DNA of 64,000 nt from Phytomonas francai. Lineage: Eukaryota > Euglenozoa > Kinetoplastea > Trypanosomatida > Trypanosomatidae. Both the position numbers and the translations under genes were made by a program. Shown here in pieces: positions 10,074 to 20,541 of this stretch (within the stretch, counting starts at the first letter, position 1; each line of letters begins with the position of its first letter). Location of the stretch: contig MJCC01000003.1 in NCBI GenBank assembly GCA_001766655.1, positions 1,445,011-1,509,010 of the forward strand. Reading direction: 5' to 3'. The notes below the pieces were generated by a model that had not been told where the DNA came from, did no database searches, and saw nothing but the letters and a program-made list of their open reading frames with translations.

Positions 10074-10170
10074 TTTACTTAATAACACAAAAAATACATG
10101 CTATGCCACATTCCGGAAGCTCTTGTCCGGAAAGGATACTAAAACACTATGAAGCGTCTCGGACGTCCGC

Positions 10171-12828
10171 ATGGAAAGCAATGTTCGTGAAGGGAAAGTT
10201 GTTATTGGCAAACTGTTTGTGTTTAAACGATGGTCTACAATGCTGAGATTTGTTTGCAGCCCACTCTTCCCTGTTGATGTTGTTATCGACTCCAAAGATT
10301 ACAATATCCTAAATACTTACGACTCTGACATTGTGGCCGTTGAGTTGTTTCCGATGAACGAGTGGAAAGAGATAACCCCAAGACCGGCTAATACTAGCAA
10401 TCCCGAATCTGCTTTAACAGAGACTGATTTCCTAAAAGCGGAAGACGATTTTGATCAGCTACTGACTATGCCAAAACAGCTGCCTGATGGGCGCCCGATA
10501 CTTCACGTATTACCCGGAGAGACACCTCGGCGTAATATTCCAATGGAGGTAGAGTTAGCACGGGAATGTGGTGCACCGGATAAATACGAGTGGCCCCATA
10601 ATCTAAGCCCAAGTGGGAGAGTCGTCTCGGTCTTGCATCGGGATTTGAACGCGTGCCATGTGGGGCACCTCTCTAACACTGTCACACTGCCGCATAACTA
10701 TTACACCTTGAAGAGTGACTTCTACTATCGCTTCCAGATGTACGACCCGCTGCTACCACAGTTTGTGGTACGTGGTTCAGATATACCAACACCCTACCAT
10801 AAGGAATTAGACTCATACTTGTTTTTACTCCGCATTGAATCAACAAGCGATGGGACGGTATGCCTTTTAAATGGTGATTTTATTAAAGCCAAGATCGAAC
10901 GTGTACTTGGAAGAGCAAATTCTGTGGAAGCCAATACAATGGCAATCTGTGAGACCTATAAAGTACATCCCGAGTGCTTCGACGACGATGTTGAGGCCTG
11001 CGTGCCCTCAGAGTTCAAAGTTGCGGAAGCAGACGAGCTGGAGCGGATGGGACGGCGGGATTTGCGCAACGAGTTTGCCCTCACAATCGACCCCCCCACC
11101 GCTCGTGACCTTGATGATGCTATCAGTATTCGCCGCACCCCACGTGGTGGCTACCACGTCGGTGTCCACATCGCCGACGTCACACATTTTGTGCAAACTG
11201 GAACGCCGCTAGATGAAGAGGCGAAGAGGCGTGCAACAACAGTTTACTTTGTGGATCGGTCCTTTCCAATGCTACCGAGAAGAATCACTAACGACATGTG
11301 TAGTCTTAACCCGTTTGAAGATAAATACACTTTTTCCGTCCTGTTTGAGATGAATCAAGATGGCGAAATCTTGGAGGAGTGGTTTGGGAAGTCAGTGATT
11401 CAGTCAAGGTGTCGGCTGACCTATGAACAAGCCCAAATGATCATCGACAACAAGGAGGTGGAAATCAATATTGCAAAAGAAGGCTCAGTATCCAGTGATA
11501 CTGAGAGGGTATTAAAGGATAAAGTTATGACCTCTGTCAAACTAATGCATGCCCTCGCCTCGAAGTTGCGCCAGCGCAGCTTCAAGCGCGGTCGCCTCGA
11601 TATTTCCGGACCTAAGCTATCTTTTGTCTTTGAGGACATGAATTCTCAAAATCCCCCCATAGGGTTCTATCTGAAAAAAGGAGTTGATGCAAGCTGGTTA
11701 GTAGAGGAATTTATGCTTTTGACGAACGCGCGTGTGGCCGAGAAAATTGTGCAGTACCTCCCTGAAAGAGCCCTTTTGCGTTGTCATCCTGCCATAGATA
11801 AGAGGGGATTTCTTCAAATACGGGACTCTCTCGCTAATCAAAGCACCAAATTGAAGAATCTGGGTAATAGAAGCCTACAGGATCTGATCAATAAATCACA
11901 AGGAAATAAGAACTATGATGCAGTGTGTAAACTTGTAGTTTTTCGGATGCAAAAAGCATATTACATTGCTAACAGTTTTGAGAAAGGTATTACACGTTCT
12001 CATTATGCGCTTGCCATGCCGTGGTACACACATTTCACGTCCCCCATTCGTCGGTACTGCGATATTATTGTGCACAGACAGCTACTTGTCGCACTTGAGA
12101 TTGAGAGGAGGCTGTCTGAGATGCACTTGGATCTTCCGCACACGCTTGATACTCACCTTAAAGTGGATCCTAGTAAGGAACCTTCTGCAAACAGTTCGCT
12201 TCTTCCACTGGGGTCTCTCTCTGAATGCGACCCATGCTATAGTACAAGTGAGGTTGCTGATATTGCACTGCATGCCAATGCTGCTAGCGAACGTGCCAGG
12301 GAAGCCAGTGAGGCATCTGAAATGCTCTTTTTTTGTATCTACCTGCAGGCTCTGACTCAGATATTGAAGAAAAATAACTGCATGCCCCCAGTACACCGCA
12401 CAATAGCATATGTTATTAATATATGCCGTAGCAGTATAGTTTTGTACTCAAGCGAGATCGCGGTTCATGCAGAAGTAGAACTCCGGGATAATAAACAATC
12501 ATTTGTGCTTTTAAATTCAGAAGAGCTAGAAAAAGATGCATCTGACACAGGAAATGTTAACCAAACGGCAGGGCTTCATAAACAAGAAACTGACAAGAAG
12601 AATGTCGATTCGAAAACTAATCGCGTACTTGTAAGACTTCTGTGGTCTCGAAATTCTGAAAACGCAACGGAAACTATTGAAGAAGTGACATTTCTTCATT
12701 CTTTTGTCGTGGAGCTCAGAGTAAACAATACAAGAGCGATGTCACTCGACATGATTGTGTTACCGCCTTGGGAGCGCGAGATATATGAAAAAAGTGGCAC
12801 TACTATACCAACTTCTTTGTTACAATAG
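10171..12828 (+). CDS. DIS3L2: RNB-family 3'-5' exoribonuclease, DIS3L2-like
   Basis: 885 residues. Two N-terminal OB/cold-shock-like regions (about 1-70 and 150-235) precede the RNB catalytic domain (about 300-650). The metal-binding aspartates are all present: IDPPTARDLDDAI gives D307, D313, D315 and D316, the same spacing as D201/D207/D209/D210 of E. coli RNase II. Later RNB landmarks include HVGVHIADVTHFV, FPMLPRRITNDMCSL, and YALAMPWYTHFTSPIRRYCD with the RNA-contacting arginines. There is no N-terminal PIN domain, which separates it from the exosome subunit RRP44/DIS3 and points to the DIS3L2 type, a cytoplasmic processive exonuclease for uridylated and structured RNAs. The C-terminal ~190 residues would hold the S1-like part but are divergent. 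The ATG at 10171 is preceded by a clear splice tract. Confidence 0.8.
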   Translation: MESNVREGKVVIGKLFVFKRWSTMLRFVCSPLFPVDVVIDSKDYNILNTYDSDIVAVELFPMNEWKEITPRPANTSNPESALTETDFLKAEDDFDQLLTMPKQLPDGRPILHVLPGETPRRNIPMEVELARECGAPDKYEWPHNLSPSGRVVSVLHRDLNACHVGHLSNTVTLPHNYYTLKSDFYYRFQMYDPLLPQFVVRGSDIPTPYHKELDSYLFLLRIESTSDGTVCLLNGDFIKAKIERVLGRANSVEANTMAICETYKVHPECFDDDVEACVPSEFKVAEADELERMGRRDLRNEFALTIDPPTARDLDDAISIRRTPRGGYHVGVHIADVTHFVQTGTPLDEEAKRRATTVYFVDRSFPMLPRRITNDMCSLNPFEDKYTFSVLFEMNQDGEILEEWFGKSVIQSRCRLTYEQAQMIIDNKEVEINIAKEGSVSSDTERVLKDKVMTSVKLMHALASKLRQRSFKRGRLDISGPKLSFVFEDMNSQNPPIGFYLKKGVDASWLVEEFMLLTNARVAEKIVQYLPERALLRCHPAIDKRGFLQIRDSLANQSTKLKNLGNRSLQDLINKSQGNKNYDAVCKLVVFRMQKAYYIANSFEKGITRSHYALAMPWYTHFTSPIRRYCDIIVHRQLLVALEIERRLSEMHLDLPHTLDTHLKVDPSKEPSANSSLLPLGSLSECDPCYSTSEVADIALHANAASERAREASEASEMLFFCIYLQALTQILKKNNCMPPVHRTIAYVINICRSSIVLYSSEIAVHAEVELRDNKQSFVLLNSEELEKDASDTGNVNQTAGLHKQETDKKNVDSKTNRVLVRLLWSRNSENATETIEEVTFLHSFVVELRVNNTRAMSLDMIVLPPWEREIYEKSGTTIPTSLLQ

Positions 12829-13350
12829 CACCTATTTATTATTGATAGTACTGTTATAAAAGAAATGGCTTATTATTGTCATTATGTTTATTTTTTTCAG
12901 ATGAAAAATTCTGATGTAAATGGCATAAGCAACCATATACATATATATATATATATACTGTGCTTAATTCATATATTGAAAAATATTTTAGAATTATTTA
13001 ATATCTAAGTTTGGTAAAAAAGTGAAAATTAGAATTAGTGACTGATCTATGTGATTTTTTCTTGATTATCCACATATTGCTTATTTTCAAGCGTCAGTGT
13101 TTATATAACCTTATACGATGCTATTCGATTCATGTTCTGTAATTAATATCATCTTCGGGAGGGAAGGGATGCACCAGGAAGCTTTTCAAAGCCTCCTCAC
13201 GGTGCCGGTGATTCGTGCATACTGTGTTCTGTGGGTAGAACAAAAATTCTTTATGGTGTGATCTAAGCTATGCAATAACATAATTTACATTTCCGTCTTC
13301 ACCACTCTTTTATTTTTTTTTCCACCATTACGTTATATGGTGTGTCAAAG
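12829..13350. other. Intergenic region with (TA)n and T-rich tracts
   Basis: No gene is seen. A short (AT)n tract is at about 12938-12957. T-rich runs at 13300-13322 shortly before the next ATG are the probable splice signal of the following gene. A less AT-rich patch at about 13150-13260 gives no open frame worth reporting. Confidence 0.5.
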
Positions 13351-15660
13351 ATGTCGGGCAAAAAGAAAAATATCAAAGACCGAAGCTCTGTCCTTGAGCG
13401 GAATGATAGTGCTATAGTGGAGACGTCCCAGTCAAAGCAGTGTTCATTTTTGAAAGAACCTCCAGAGCCTCAGAACGGTTTGTTGCCTTTTAGTGATGTC
13501 ATGAATCGCTGTTGTGGCAGACCGTATGGAGCATGCTGTTCCTCTTACGATAGAAAATGGGAGGAATGGCTAGAAAAAAGCCCTACATCATCCATATTTC
13601 ATGAGATGAAGTCATTTTTAACCAATGAAGGTTGTGCCTTATTTTCTAACGAGATGAAAAGCTTGCTGCTTTCAACGATTCTTGCCAGCGAGAACGATGG
13701 TAGTGATGGGGCGGGAGAAGCTGTTATTGCATGCCTATCGAACAAATGCCTCCAGCAGTGGTGGTGGCGGGATATAGCCGAAAGATACCCTAGCACCCCA
13801 CTATACCCGTATTATGAGATTACTTTTGAGTATCCTGAGGATCTTTTAGGGGGTAGCACTCCTGAGGTTAGCAAAGAGGCCGATGTGGATTCCTTAGCAG
13901 CAGCAGCGACGGCCCTTCCTGAGGAATACATTCGAGTCGCTGAAATAATTCGGAGAATCATTTTGGCGTATGTCACTTGTTCAAGCATGGCGTTCTGTCT
14001 AAAATGCGAACCCCTGCCAGGCGCGGGGCGGCTCCTCTCACATGCAGTGCATAGCAAGGGCTACCAAGGCCCTCAATCAAGGGAAAAGGACACGGCGTTT
14101 GTACGAAGTGATTCGCCTGAACAGGTTGGCAAAGAGTATATGAAACCCAATGAGCCCAGAAGACTTTTTTTGGTGCGTCAGACGGAATATGCAGACCATA
14201 TTAATATATGCTGCGATGACTATTACTACCGACTTCGTGTCATTGATCGGCAATACGATGATGCGTTAGTACCGGCACATATACTAGCGAATGGGCTAGA
14301 TGCCATACGCCGCGATGCCCTTGTGCGCAAATCTGCCTTGGTTGCATTTGATGCTAGAGATGACGAAAAGGCGAAACGCATTGCCCTTAACAAGCTGCTA
14401 GGTCGCCTGTCCACCTTGCACGATGACGTCTCGGCTGACCTGCGTCGCCGTCTACGCGAGACTAGCCCGGTTAACGCACATACGCTAGACCAGCTAGAAT
14501 CCGGTCTCTTCACAGTGGTTTTGCGAGACGGCGGAGCTCCTGAAGGGGGCTCGGAGTGGTTGAACTCGATGCTTTCTTTTTACTTCGGGTGGGGAGAACC
14601 AAGGCAAGTCCTGGTGCGATCCCATGCAACCATGGTTGGCTTTGAAACCTTGTGTCGATTTCTCGTCGTTGCGCTTGACACTCCAAGAAAGAAGGAGGGC
14701 AAGCCAACGAGCACCGCTGCATGTGAGATGGACTTGTCATCTTCACCAAAAGGCCATCAAAGGGGAAGCCATAGGTTGCAAAGAGGGGAACCCAACCGAC
14801 GATGGAGACAAGCGTCGTCTCTGTGCGCTTCTCTGGACAGCGCTGAGATCGCCAATCATCTAGAGCTGTGGTTACCTCTTCCAGCGCGGGATGGTCCTTC
14901 ACTTATATTGTCTCATACCCCGACTACCCAATTCTCGTCGTGGATGCCATTAGTCTTGCACGGTGACGTAGCAAAGGTTGGATCGTTGACAGCAGGTGAG
15001 CTGTGTCTTTCCATAATTCTCGCAGTTCAGTCCGCCATTCCGATTGGCGACGAGAAGGAGTCCCCTAACATAGACCAAAGATTAGGAGATTTACCAGGGC
15101 GTCCAAAGGTATACCTGGCGATGCTGCATGATCAGCACACCGTTCCAACAGTAAGACGACTTTACTCCACCGTCATTGAGCGATTCATTCAGGTACACCG
15201 GAGCCGATCTTACCTATTGTTTGATGACGTACGAAAGGCCGCGCACAGAGCCGCACTTCTTTCCGTGAATGAAGAGATCCAATCGTGTTTCACTTCACCG
15301 AATCCCCTCTTCGCTATGGCGGCTAGCCTGGCGAATTGTCCTGTAAATATGGAAACGGCCGATGTTTGCATTACTCTGTGCGTAGTACCTAGGCAAAATT
15401 CATCATACGCGGGGAAAATCGCTGGCATTGATGGGCCGCGACTCAAATGGGGCACGAGCTACGTAGAGCTGGCTATCCCAGCTCGCGTGCGTGTTCATCT
15501 TTGTGCACAACCGGCGAAGGAAATGAAAAAAGTAAACCTTGGTGAATGCGTTTGCAGAGATGCAGAAGTGAGTCATGCACTCGAAGACGAACAGTTTGCC
15601 AATTGTTTCTACTCTTGTCTTCGTGCCGAATCTTTGAATGTCAAAATGGAGAATAAATAA
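13351..15660 (+). CDS. Divergent choline/carnitine acyltransferase-like protein
   Basis: 769 residues from the ATG at 13351 (an upstream GTG at 13342 is not needed). The order of landmarks follows the carnitine acyltransferase family: a Trp-rich helix (CLQQWWWRDIAERYPSTPLY, near residue 134, compare WLExWWxxxAYLxxRxPL), a segment EYIRVAEIIRRIILAY, then RRLFLVRQTEYADHINICC matching the strand in which family members contact CoA or carnitine, and SHATMVGF at about 424-431 in the place of the catalytic (E/N)HxxxDG loop, with His425 as the likely base. The usual STxxF and downstream carnitine-site motifs are not evident, and a charged low-complexity insertion occurs at about 450-490. Acyl transfer between CoA and carnitine is therefore uncertain; the fold assignment is inference from motif order. 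Confidence 0.5.
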   Translation: MSGKKKNIKDRSSVLERNDSAIVETSQSKQCSFLKEPPEPQNGLLPFSDVMNRCCGRPYGACCSSYDRKWEEWLEKSPTSSIFHEMKSFLTNEGCALFSNEMKSLLLSTILASENDGSDGAGEAVIACLSNKCLQQWWWRDIAERYPSTPLYPYYEITFEYPEDLLGGSTPEVSKEADVDSLAAAATALPEEYIRVAEIIRRIILAYVTCSSMAFCLKCEPLPGAGRLLSHAVHSKGYQGPQSREKDTAFVRSDSPEQVGKEYMKPNEPRRLFLVRQTEYADHINICCDDYYYRLRVIDRQYDDALVPAHILANGLDAIRRDALVRKSALVAFDARDDEKAKRIALNKLLGRLSTLHDDVSADLRRRLRETSPVNAHTLDQLESGLFTVVLRDGGAPEGGSEWLNSMLSFYFGWGEPRQVLVRSHATMVGFETLCRFLVVALDTPRKKEGKPTSTAACEMDLSSSPKGHQRGSHRLQRGEPNRRWRQASSLCASLDSAEIANHLELWLPLPARDGPSLILSHTPTTQFSSWMPLVLHGDVAKVGSLTAGELCLSIILAVQSAIPIGDEKESPNIDQRLGDLPGRPKVYLAMLHDQHTVPTVRRLYSTVIERFIQVHRSRSYLLFDDVRKAAHRAALLSVNEEIQSCFTSPNPLFAMAASLANCPVNMETADVCITLCVVPRQNSSYAGKIAGIDGPRLKWGTSYVELAIPARVRVHLCAQPAKEMKKVNLGECVCRDAEVSHALEDEQFANCFYSCLRAESLNVKMENK

Positions 15661-16128
15661 ATGTTTACAGATATAGATATATATTTGGGTATGTATACTA
15701 CCAAAATGTCATGTAAAGCCCTACAGTTTGCATGAGCTTATAGAAATGGTCCTGTGCTAGGACATCGTTCATGTTAACTTGAGAAACTGACTATCCTTCC
15801 GAAGCTTTCAAAGTCTACAGACGCGCAAAACGTAGAACGGTGTAATTCTGAATTTAATGTAACACATTCTCTTTATTTTTGTTGTTGTCTTGCAGTCTTC
15901 GCATTTTTAAATTCTGTTCCTCACGGTTCAAGGAGCAGATATAAATTTCAGCTTTTTTAAAAGGGTACACACTTATATATATATATATATTATATCTATC
16001 TATCTATATTGTATAAAGTTCATCAAAGTGGTTCTTTGTAAACCAAGCATAAAAGCACACATCTATAGTATATATATTCAAGGGGAAACCATATAGTCGT
16101 ATCAAATCTATAAAAATCAAACTTAAGT
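15661..16128. other. Intergenic region with (TA)n and TATC repeats
   Basis: About 470 AT-rich bases. (TA)n and TATC repeats lie at about 15970-16010. A pyrimidine-rich stretch at about 15865-15910 (CTTTATTTTTGTTGTTGTCTTGCAG) ends in CAG near 15896 and is a plausible trans-splice acceptor for the next gene. Confidence 0.5.
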
Positions 16129-17331
16129 ATGTCTCTTACAGCTAAAGCGACACCCTTCTCAGGTTCTAAGAACATTTCTGTCTTGGTGGAGAAAAAGGTG
16201 CTTTATCTTTTTTGTGATCTCAGCAAAAATTTCGGACAGAGCACCTCTGGCAAGACAATCATTATAGGCTCTTCTTCTGGCAATAAGCAGTTGGGGAAAT
16301 CAAACTCCTTTATCGGGCTGAATTTGTTCACAAAAAGTCTAGAAAAGAGAAATCTAGGAAAAGATGCTGTTTCTGAGTTGAGGACAGACGAGTTTCAAGA
16401 AGTTGGCCAAGGGTGCGCCTGGCGTATTGAGGAAGACGGTGTGACATTAGCGATTAAGATCGATTTTGAAAGGACATCCGAAAGGCCAGCCTCCTCTGGC
16501 AACTCTTTTTTGATCGCCTCAACTAACGGCAACAAAGCAGTTGGTAAAACTGGCATCATGTGCGGCCTGAACTGTTATCGGCCCTCTAACGCCCCATTCG
16601 CCGTGGACAAGATCGGCGAGTGCGGCTCAGCAGAACAGCTCGCAGTGGGCCGTGTCATCGACTTGGAGAATGGCTTCTCAGTCCGTTATTCTGCCGAGGA
16701 TACGGCAACCGTCTCTTTCGAGGGTGTACTTGGCGATGAGAGCCTTGCCATGCCGTCGTGCGTGCTGGAGGGAGGCACTACCCTCACCCTGCACATGGGC
16801 AGGCCGAAGGAAAAACGTGCGCGGGTGGAGAAGCGGTCGCCGTCTACCGACGCCGCACCCGCTTCGAGCGGGAAAGATCCAGAGGGTGTACTCAACAGCG
16901 GGGATGCCGGTGGAAAAATCCGAAATATGCGTGTGTTGTGTAACAAGCTGGACAACGATGCACTGCGGCTGAGCATTACCTTCGATCCTACAAAGTCTTT
17001 CGGGCGCTCGTCGTCGGGGAAGTCGCTGACGGTAAGCACTTCTTCAGGATTCCAACCAATCGTGATTAACGGCAGTATGGTCTGTCGCATCCAATTCAAT
17101 GCATATCGGCCAGCGCCAAAACTTGACGAGGAAACAGTCCGTGACGCTGTGTTTAATGTTTTGAAAACGAAACCCGTATCCGATCTGGACGCGCTTTCCT
17201 TTAAAACTGTCCTTCAGGAAATTCGAGAGGAGTTGGGTCTTCGTGAAGATCAGGAAGCGCTCATCAAAGAAGAAGCCAAAGTGGCAGTTAAAACCTTTTT
17301 AGAGGAAGCACGGCAGCAAAATAAAAAATAA
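16129..17331 (+). CDS. Protein with three repeated beta modules and a DEK-C-like tail
   Basis: 400 residues. A module of about 70 residues occurs three times: near residues 17-75 (VLYLFCDLSKNFGQSTSGKT, then SSSGNKQLG and FIGLNLF), 104-150 (TLAIKIDFERTSERPASSGN, then STNGNKAVG and MCGLNCYRP) and 275-325 (ALRLSITFDPTKSFGRSSSG, then STSSGFQPI and CRIQFNAYRP). Each copy alternates hydrophobic residues as beta strands around a SSGK/SxGN loop. A Lys/Arg/Pro-rich linker (KEKRARVEKR, about 225-240) could be a nuclear localisation signal. The last ~65 residues are helical and resemble a DEK C-terminal domain (DEETVRDAVFNVL through EIREELGL), a DNA- or chromatin-associated fold. The following gene shares the module. 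A nuclear role is inference; no catalytic residues are visible and I know no name for the family. Confidence 0.65.
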   Translation: MSLTAKATPFSGSKNISVLVEKKVLYLFCDLSKNFGQSTSGKTIIIGSSSGNKQLGKSNSFIGLNLFTKSLEKRNLGKDAVSELRTDEFQEVGQGCAWRIEEDGVTLAIKIDFERTSERPASSGNSFLIASTNGNKAVGKTGIMCGLNCYRPSNAPFAVDKIGECGSAEQLAVGRVIDLENGFSVRYSAEDTATVSFEGVLGDESLAMPSCVLEGGTTLTLHMGRPKEKRARVEKRSPSTDAAPASSGKDPEGVLNSGDAGGKIRNMRVLCNKLDNDALRLSITFDPTKSFGRSSSGKSLTVSTSSGFQPIVINGSMVCRIQFNAYRPAPKLDEETVRDAVFNVLKTKPVSDLDALSFKTVLQEIREELGLREDQEALIKEEAKVAVKTFLEEARQQNKK

Positions 17332-17787
17332 TAATGACATTAATCTTGGTAAGTTTTTTCTGTGTATTCTCAGGTTGGCATATCTACAGGATCATGCGTT
17401 GACGGATTTTGACCCCCCCAAAAAAAAAAAAAATTCTTTAAAAACCATTATTTCATTCTGAGATAAGCACAAAAATTGCTCCGTTACCTTTCTAAGTTTT
17501 TTTTTATTCAAGAAGAAAAGAGTGTAATGAATGAAGTAATATTAATCCTTCCTAAATATCACTCATGTTATGGCTGCTTTTATTGTTCCTTTCTTTTCAG
17601 GGTGTTTTCTCCTGAAGGATCAAAAGGAAAGGAAAATAACGGTGTTCTGAAGAAGACGAAATATATATATAATTCGACTAAGCGCCTTCTTTTACCTATA
17701 TATATATATATATATATATACATGTGTAGATTTTGAACCCTGTGATAAGAACATAGTGTGGTAAAGTTTCAATATAATAGAGAAGTG
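17332..17787. other. Intergenic region with poly-A/T and (TA)n tracts
   Basis: About 450 bases without a supported gene. It holds a C7A13 run at about 17410-17435, pyrimidine-rich stretches at 17575-17600 followed by CAG, and a (TA)n tract at about 17697-17720. The 86-codon ORF at 17476-17736 reads through the microsatellite and is not supported. Confidence 0.5.
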
Positions 17788-19110
17788 ATGTATGCATCAG
17801 ATCCCTCATTTCATAAGCTTACCAATGCTAATAATGTGGTGTACCACTTCGCCAACGCTGGTGACTTAAGGTATGAGTCACTAACACTTTTCGTCGATTT
17901 CACGAAAAAGGTTACCGCTGCCGATATTGCTTCGTGTCAAAATGGAACTATCGAGGGTTTACCAATAACGATTTCCATGAAAGTATGGAATTTCGGTGTA
18001 ATTAGGCCGGATGCGCTCCTTCAGGGTATGAAAGAATTTACCGGCTCCCGTCAGCTTGATTCCCTCACGTCTTGGTCCATCGAGGATAAAATGCTGCGCC
18101 TGGATATCGACCTGTCGAGTTTCCCAAACCGCACTGAAAAGGAGGAGGCTGGAAAGCCCGTCGAGTTGGTAAAACTAGCCAATGCTATGGTGATGAAGCA
18201 GTGTCGGCTAAGTCTAAACATTACCTCAACAGGCAAGGTAAATTGGCCTTTGATGCAGTCTCAACCGAGCCATACTTTCAATCCTGTATTGAGCCGACTC
18301 TCTACTGATCTTCACACAGGTCCGGAAAATAACCTAGAGATTTCCGAGGATTTGGGCGCGAGGCGTGAGCGCATCAGTGACGCTCTAACGGTAGACGCCA
18401 GAAAACTCAACGATGTGAAGGTTATATTCAATCCAAGATACAATCACGGTGACATCTTGTCGACCAGTATAAACCTTACTAAGGGTATTACGATCCAGAT
18501 TTTGATCGAAATCATGCATCGAGGTGACGCTCGCATCAAGCGGAAGCGGGAGGCTTCGGTGGCAACGAAGGCACCGATTAATGTCAAGCTCAAGGTCACC
18601 CCAGATTCCTTTCGGAAGGAGAAGACGCTTACGATCCGCTTCAATGCTAATGAGTCCTATGGCATGGTGGACTTCGGCGCCATTCCCGAGTTTTACACTC
18701 TTAGGACATCAGGTGGCAGTGGTCCCGCCACGTTGTCCTCGGTGCGGGCGCACCATCGCGTCCACCGCGTGGCGGAGTGCTCCAAGGCGCGTGAGGATAT
18801 CTTTATTGTTGACTTCATCGCCGTCCGGGCGGTAGCCGAGCTCCCCACAGAGCGAGAGATTTACATCTCCATCCATAACTACATGAAATCCGTAAAAGAA
18901 ATTACTTGTGATCTGGATATGAAAGCCGTGCGAGAGCACTTGCTTCTGGAGTACCCATACATGCAGACAGCGGATCGTGACGAACTTCAAAAGTTCTCAT
19001 TTTTGGTATGGGGATGCATTCGTGAATACGCTGTTAATCAGATTTTGGGGTTGCCCCATTCAATGTTGAGAGACGAAGGTAACATATTAGCAAAAATGAT
19101 ACCTGTGTAG
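17788..19110 (+). CDS. Diverged neighbour sharing the repeated beta module
   Basis: 440 residues from the ATG at 17788; an in-frame GTG ten codons upstream is an alternative but unlikely start. Three segments resemble the module of the preceding gene: SLTLFVDFTKKVTAADIA (about 32-49), MLRLDIDLSSFPNRTEKEE (about 101-119) and TLTIRFNANESYGMVDFGAI with LRTSGG (about 286-315). The last compares well with the third module of the neighbour (LRLSITFDPTKSFGRSSSG with STSSG), though the SSGK loop is degraded. Between modules there are charged segments, including RGDARIKRKREA near 260. The C-terminal ~80 residues are helical (MKAVREHLLLEYPYM onward), in the place of the neighbour's DEK-C-like tail. I infer an old tandem duplication with strong divergence. 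Function unknown; the basic segments make a nuclear site possible. Confidence 0.55.
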   Translation: MYASDPSFHKLTNANNVVYHFANAGDLRYESLTLFVDFTKKVTAADIASCQNGTIEGLPITISMKVWNFGVIRPDALLQGMKEFTGSRQLDSLTSWSIEDKMLRLDIDLSSFPNRTEKEEAGKPVELVKLANAMVMKQCRLSLNITSTGKVNWPLMQSQPSHTFNPVLSRLSTDLHTGPENNLEISEDLGARRERISDALTVDARKLNDVKVIFNPRYNHGDILSTSINLTKGITIQILIEIMHRGDARIKRKREASVATKAPINVKLKVTPDSFRKEKTLTIRFNANESYGMVDFGAIPEFYTLRTSGGSGPATLSSVRAHHRVHRVAECSKAREDIFIVDFIAVRAVAELPTEREIYISIHNYMKSVKEITCDLDMKAVREHLLLEYPYMQTADRDELQKFSFLVWGCIREYAVNQILGLPHSMLRDEGNILAKMIPV

Positions 19111-20541
19111 TTTTCGAAAACATAGCTGCTGGATATGCATTTATCAACTTAACTGTCGATTTATAAATATCTATATGTACACATAAATAGTTGTATAACA
19201 CTATTTCCTGCGTTTGTTAGATATTTATTTCATTGTTGATATTCTCATTTATTTTTATACCTAGATACCCTCTCCCTCCTGGGAAAAAAAAAACGCATAC
19301 GCGCATGTATTTCTGACTAAATTAATATTATGAGAGCATGACAAGAAGTATACCTTTTTTAAAAAGTTTTTTCACTTTCTGAAGGTAAGATATACTTCCT
19401 TTTGTCTAGTTTTTCCCTTTTGTGTATTAAGCTGACCACAAAAGTCAACTGAAAAAAAAACATATAGGCCCCTTAGTGTGTATTTTTGTGCATCTCAGAA
19501 TTATTGCCCACTCCCCCAAAAGCTCAGACTGCCTTTGAACTAAAAGAATTGTTAACATATTCAAAAGGGAAAGTTTCCTATTTATCACTTAGTGCATTTT
19601 TAAATAAAGCAAAAATATTTCATAAGATACACATCTATACATCACTTACTGTTACCATTGAAAGACAATATTTTACATCATTACTTTATCTACTCGTCAC
19701 AAACGTGTTGGTTGCCAAGACTCAAATTTTGAGCATTCAGTCTTAATTTTTCCCCTTTTTTTTAGCGTTTTTCCTGTGCATGGAAGGTAACCCAATCTAC
19801 TTGACAGTCATTTAGGATATTATTGCATTTTTACTTCTTTTATGTAAAGGGTGAATACTTATATATTTACCCTCATTCTCCAATAAACGTGGAAAAAAAA
19901 TCTTCATTTTTTCCGTTTCTTTACCCTATACAGAATCTTCTTTCCTTTTTTTTTTGTATTTCTTAAAATTTACATTCCTTTAGTTTTCCTTCCTGTGGCT
20001 TCGCATTAGTTCAATAAAGCAAGTATTGTGCTTTCCTTTTACATTTAACTACTTTATAACATATAATCTTTCATATTTTATTATAAATCAGAAGGTATTA
20101 ACTGGTACTGGGTAACATAATTCTTCATTTCTATACACCAACCCCCTACCATAGCAACCTTTGGGGCACGAAGTCTTTCTGTAAATTTTATGCACAATTG
20201 ATTTTTTTCGAAGGAAAAAGCTGCCCTTAACCATTAGGGTTTATTTTCTTCTTTACTTTTTCCCTAATAAACACCAAGTCGTTATTTACATCCTATCTCA
20301 TATATATCAATATATCTATATAGTTGCACGCATTTTTTCCATCTTGCTTGCCATAAAGTTCCCCTACGATCATCACACTCTAAATATTGAAACGAGGCAA
20401 ACTTGTCTATATACATATATTATCAGACTCTAAACGAAGTTTCGTACGGATAGTACAAAGACAAAAGGTCCCCCTTGTGTGTCTCAGTGGCTAAAAATTC
20501 CGAAGTGTGGTCAGTAGAGTAGATTTTATAGATAGTATTAA
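19111..20541. other. Long AT-rich intergenic region, no gene seen
   Basis: 1.4 kb of strongly AT-rich sequence with many short T-runs and A-runs and no credible open frame; the 86-codon ORF at 19486-19746 is AT-driven. T-rich stretches with AG occur repeatedly in the last 600 bases, so the acceptor for the zinc-finger gene at 20542 cannot be placed by eye. The size is unusual for a trypanosomatid intergenic region. Confidence 0.5.

Noticed and set aside
9850..10152. 100-codon ORF upstream of the RNB exonuclease
   Set aside because: It is the translation of the polypyrimidine splice tract (Ser/Leu/Phe runs).
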